This document shows, piece by piece, positions 34,006 to 34,951 of a DNA stretch of 34,951 bases. Made by a program: the position numbers and the translations under genes. Each line of letters begins with the position of its first letter. Positions within the stretch are counted from its first letter, which is position 1. The DNA is from Campylobacteraceae bacterium (lineage in GTDB: Bacteria > Campylobacterota > Campylobacteria > Campylobacterales > Sulfurovaceae), in contig JAMOOP010000116.1 in assembly GCA_027065385.1 (NCBI GenBank), forward strand, positions 1-34,951, written 5' to 3'. Under the pieces are notes generated by a model. It was not told where the DNA came from and did not search any database. It saw only the letters and a list, made by a program, of their open reading frames with translations.

Positions 34006-34835
34006 TTAGATATATACTCTTAAGGGTTGGAACACAAACCCTCTACCTGCTATCTCTAAAATTAGAGAATTGAAGGATACGCTTTTTCTTAAAATATTTA
34101 ATGCTCCATTTACATCTGCATTTATTAATTTTCCAATAGAAGATTGAAATAGCCCCCTTTTTACTCTTTTCCCCTTATAACTTGTATGCTTTTTTATATC
34201 TTCCAATCCTAAAGCATCACATTTTGATGTATAACTCTCTTCTTGTTCTAATACCTCTATACCATTTTTCAAAGCCCTATATTTTATATATTCAAGTAGT
34301 TTTAAGTGTGGAATTGAGTAGAATTTTTCATTATTCTTTCTTCCCATATTACAATTTTGCTTCCAACCTCTATTATACCCTATAACTATTTTTTTAATTC
34401 CTTTTTCTATGGCAATATCTATAATGCGTTTTGCACTCTTATGTAAAAAATTCTTAATATAATTATCTCTTCTACTATACCAAATAGATAATCTTTTAAA
34501 AATAGATTTATCTATATTTTTTAAATCTTTTTTACCTTTTGTAATAGTTGATTGTAAAACAAACTTTATTTAAATATCTTGGGATATGAACTTTATTTTT
34601 TAAATTACTTTGATTTTTCTTTTTTAATAGTTGAAAAAAACTCTTAAAGGAGTTATCAACCTGTTTTAGTGTCTGTTGTGAGGCATTTGATGGAAGATTT
34701 CTATATTCTCTCTCTTCTTTTAATATATGATAAGCTTTTTTATATGATAGATACTCCTTTGTTTTAAAAAAATGTTGTTTAACTCTATATAGTGCTTTAT
34801 TATACAAATCTTTAGAACTTCTTGTTAACCTGAGT
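34006..34835 (-). pseudogene. tnpB: tnpB-family (RNA-guided nuclease-like) pseudogene
   Basis: The N-terminal part (about 34829 down to 34532) reads SSKDLYNKALYRVKQHFF ... ASQQTLKQVDNSFKSFFQLL, a typical TnpB N-domain, but it lacks a start codon and roughly 20 leading residues. The C-terminal part, in another frame (about 34570 to 34006), reads through IVIGYNRGWKQ, QEESYTSKCDALG and INADVNGALNI, which carry the later RuvC-like motifs and the final Asp. The centre, including the first catalytic Asp segment (usually GIDLGxxN), is missing, and the two parts join out of frame near 34560-34572. The remaining protein cannot be an active nuclease. Full TnpB has about 400 residues. Confidence 0.8.
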
Positions 34836-34951
34836 TCGATAAAAAAAGTGGGATAAGGAGATTAAAAGAGAAGTCGTTCTATAGTTTTAAACCAGTAAAA
34901 CAAAAAGAGACGACTAAAAAATGTTAACAAAAATATTCTGTGAAATAGATG
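34827..34951 (+). mobile_element. Left end of a second insertion sequence (IS982-like), cut by the window edge
   Basis: tnpB similarity stops abruptly near here, and a new transposase start follows at 34921. Between them lies non-coding sequence with an inverted repeat (AGTCGT 34872-34877 and ACGACT 34910-34915). The exact terminal repeat cannot be fixed without the other end. Confidence 0.45.
34921..34951 (+). CDS. Transposase N-terminus, partial (IS982-like)
   Basis: Only ten residues are present (MLTKIFCEID). This start resembles the N-terminus of IS982-family DDE transposases, often written LTxIFCxIDDFC. The call is tentative because of the short length. The gene continues beyond the window. 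Confidence 0.45.
   Translation, partial: MLTKIFCEID

Larger units (their letters stand above)
33937..34835 (-). mobile_element. Decayed IS200/IS605-type (tnpB-only) element remnant
   Basis: The remnant consists of a structured right end (hairpins 33945-33994, terminal GTGAAC near 33937-33942) and a broken tnpB gene. No tnpA transposase and no left end are seen. The left side is cut off where a second insertion sequence begins, near 34825-34835. Without tnpA it could only have moved with help in trans. Confidence 0.6.

Overview
The window is AT-rich and carries mainly Campylobacterota (epsilonproteobacterial) style genes: bL21 followed by bL27, a class II DAHP synthase, PurU, paired YeeE/YedE half-transporters, and many tightly packed or overlapping reading frames. 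A free-living relative of Sulfurimonas, Sulfurovum or Arcobacter fits best. No rRNA, intact tRNA or CRISPR array was seen.

Positions 1-20050 are mostly polysaccharide genes. After the tail of an RND exporter, a leftward operon runs from a nucleotide-sugar dehydrogenase (start at 6755) through a GalE-type epimerase and the four parts of a capsule-type ABC exporter (KpsM, KpsT, KpsE, KpsD). A short divergent region with small membrane proteins and an FNR-like box separates it from a rightward operon. That operon opens with two unknown small proteins and continues with a complete Pel exopolysaccharide set in the order pelC-D-E-F-G-A-B. PelF, PelG, PelD and PelE form the inner-membrane synthase, PelA modifies the polymer in the periplasm, and PelC and PelB form the outer-membrane exit. 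PelD appears to have lost the canonical c-di-GMP I-site. The GalE enzyme has a Cys at the pocket position that allows N-acetylated sugars, so it could feed UDP-GalNAc to Pel.

Positions 20100-28000 hold two YeeE/YedE sulfur-transport half-proteins, a DUF2868-like membrane protein overlapping a DUF3482-like GTPase, a short Sua5/YrdC-type protein, leftward rplU-rpmA, a coiled-coil membrane protein, and the class II DAHP synthase.

Positions 27950-33330 are leftward. A three-gene operon (M20 amidohydrolase, lipase-like lipoprotein, FadL-type porin) looks like an uptake and hydrolysis route for a hydrophobic acylated substrate. It is followed by purU, a small Cys-rich lipoprotein and a single-domain rhodanese.

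Positions 33490-34951 are mobile-element territory. A Val/Glu/Pro-rich lipoprotein ends exactly where the right end of a decayed IS200/IS605-type element seems to start. The tnpB of that element has lost its centre, and its N-terminus appears cut off by a second insertion sequence whose transposase begins at 34921.
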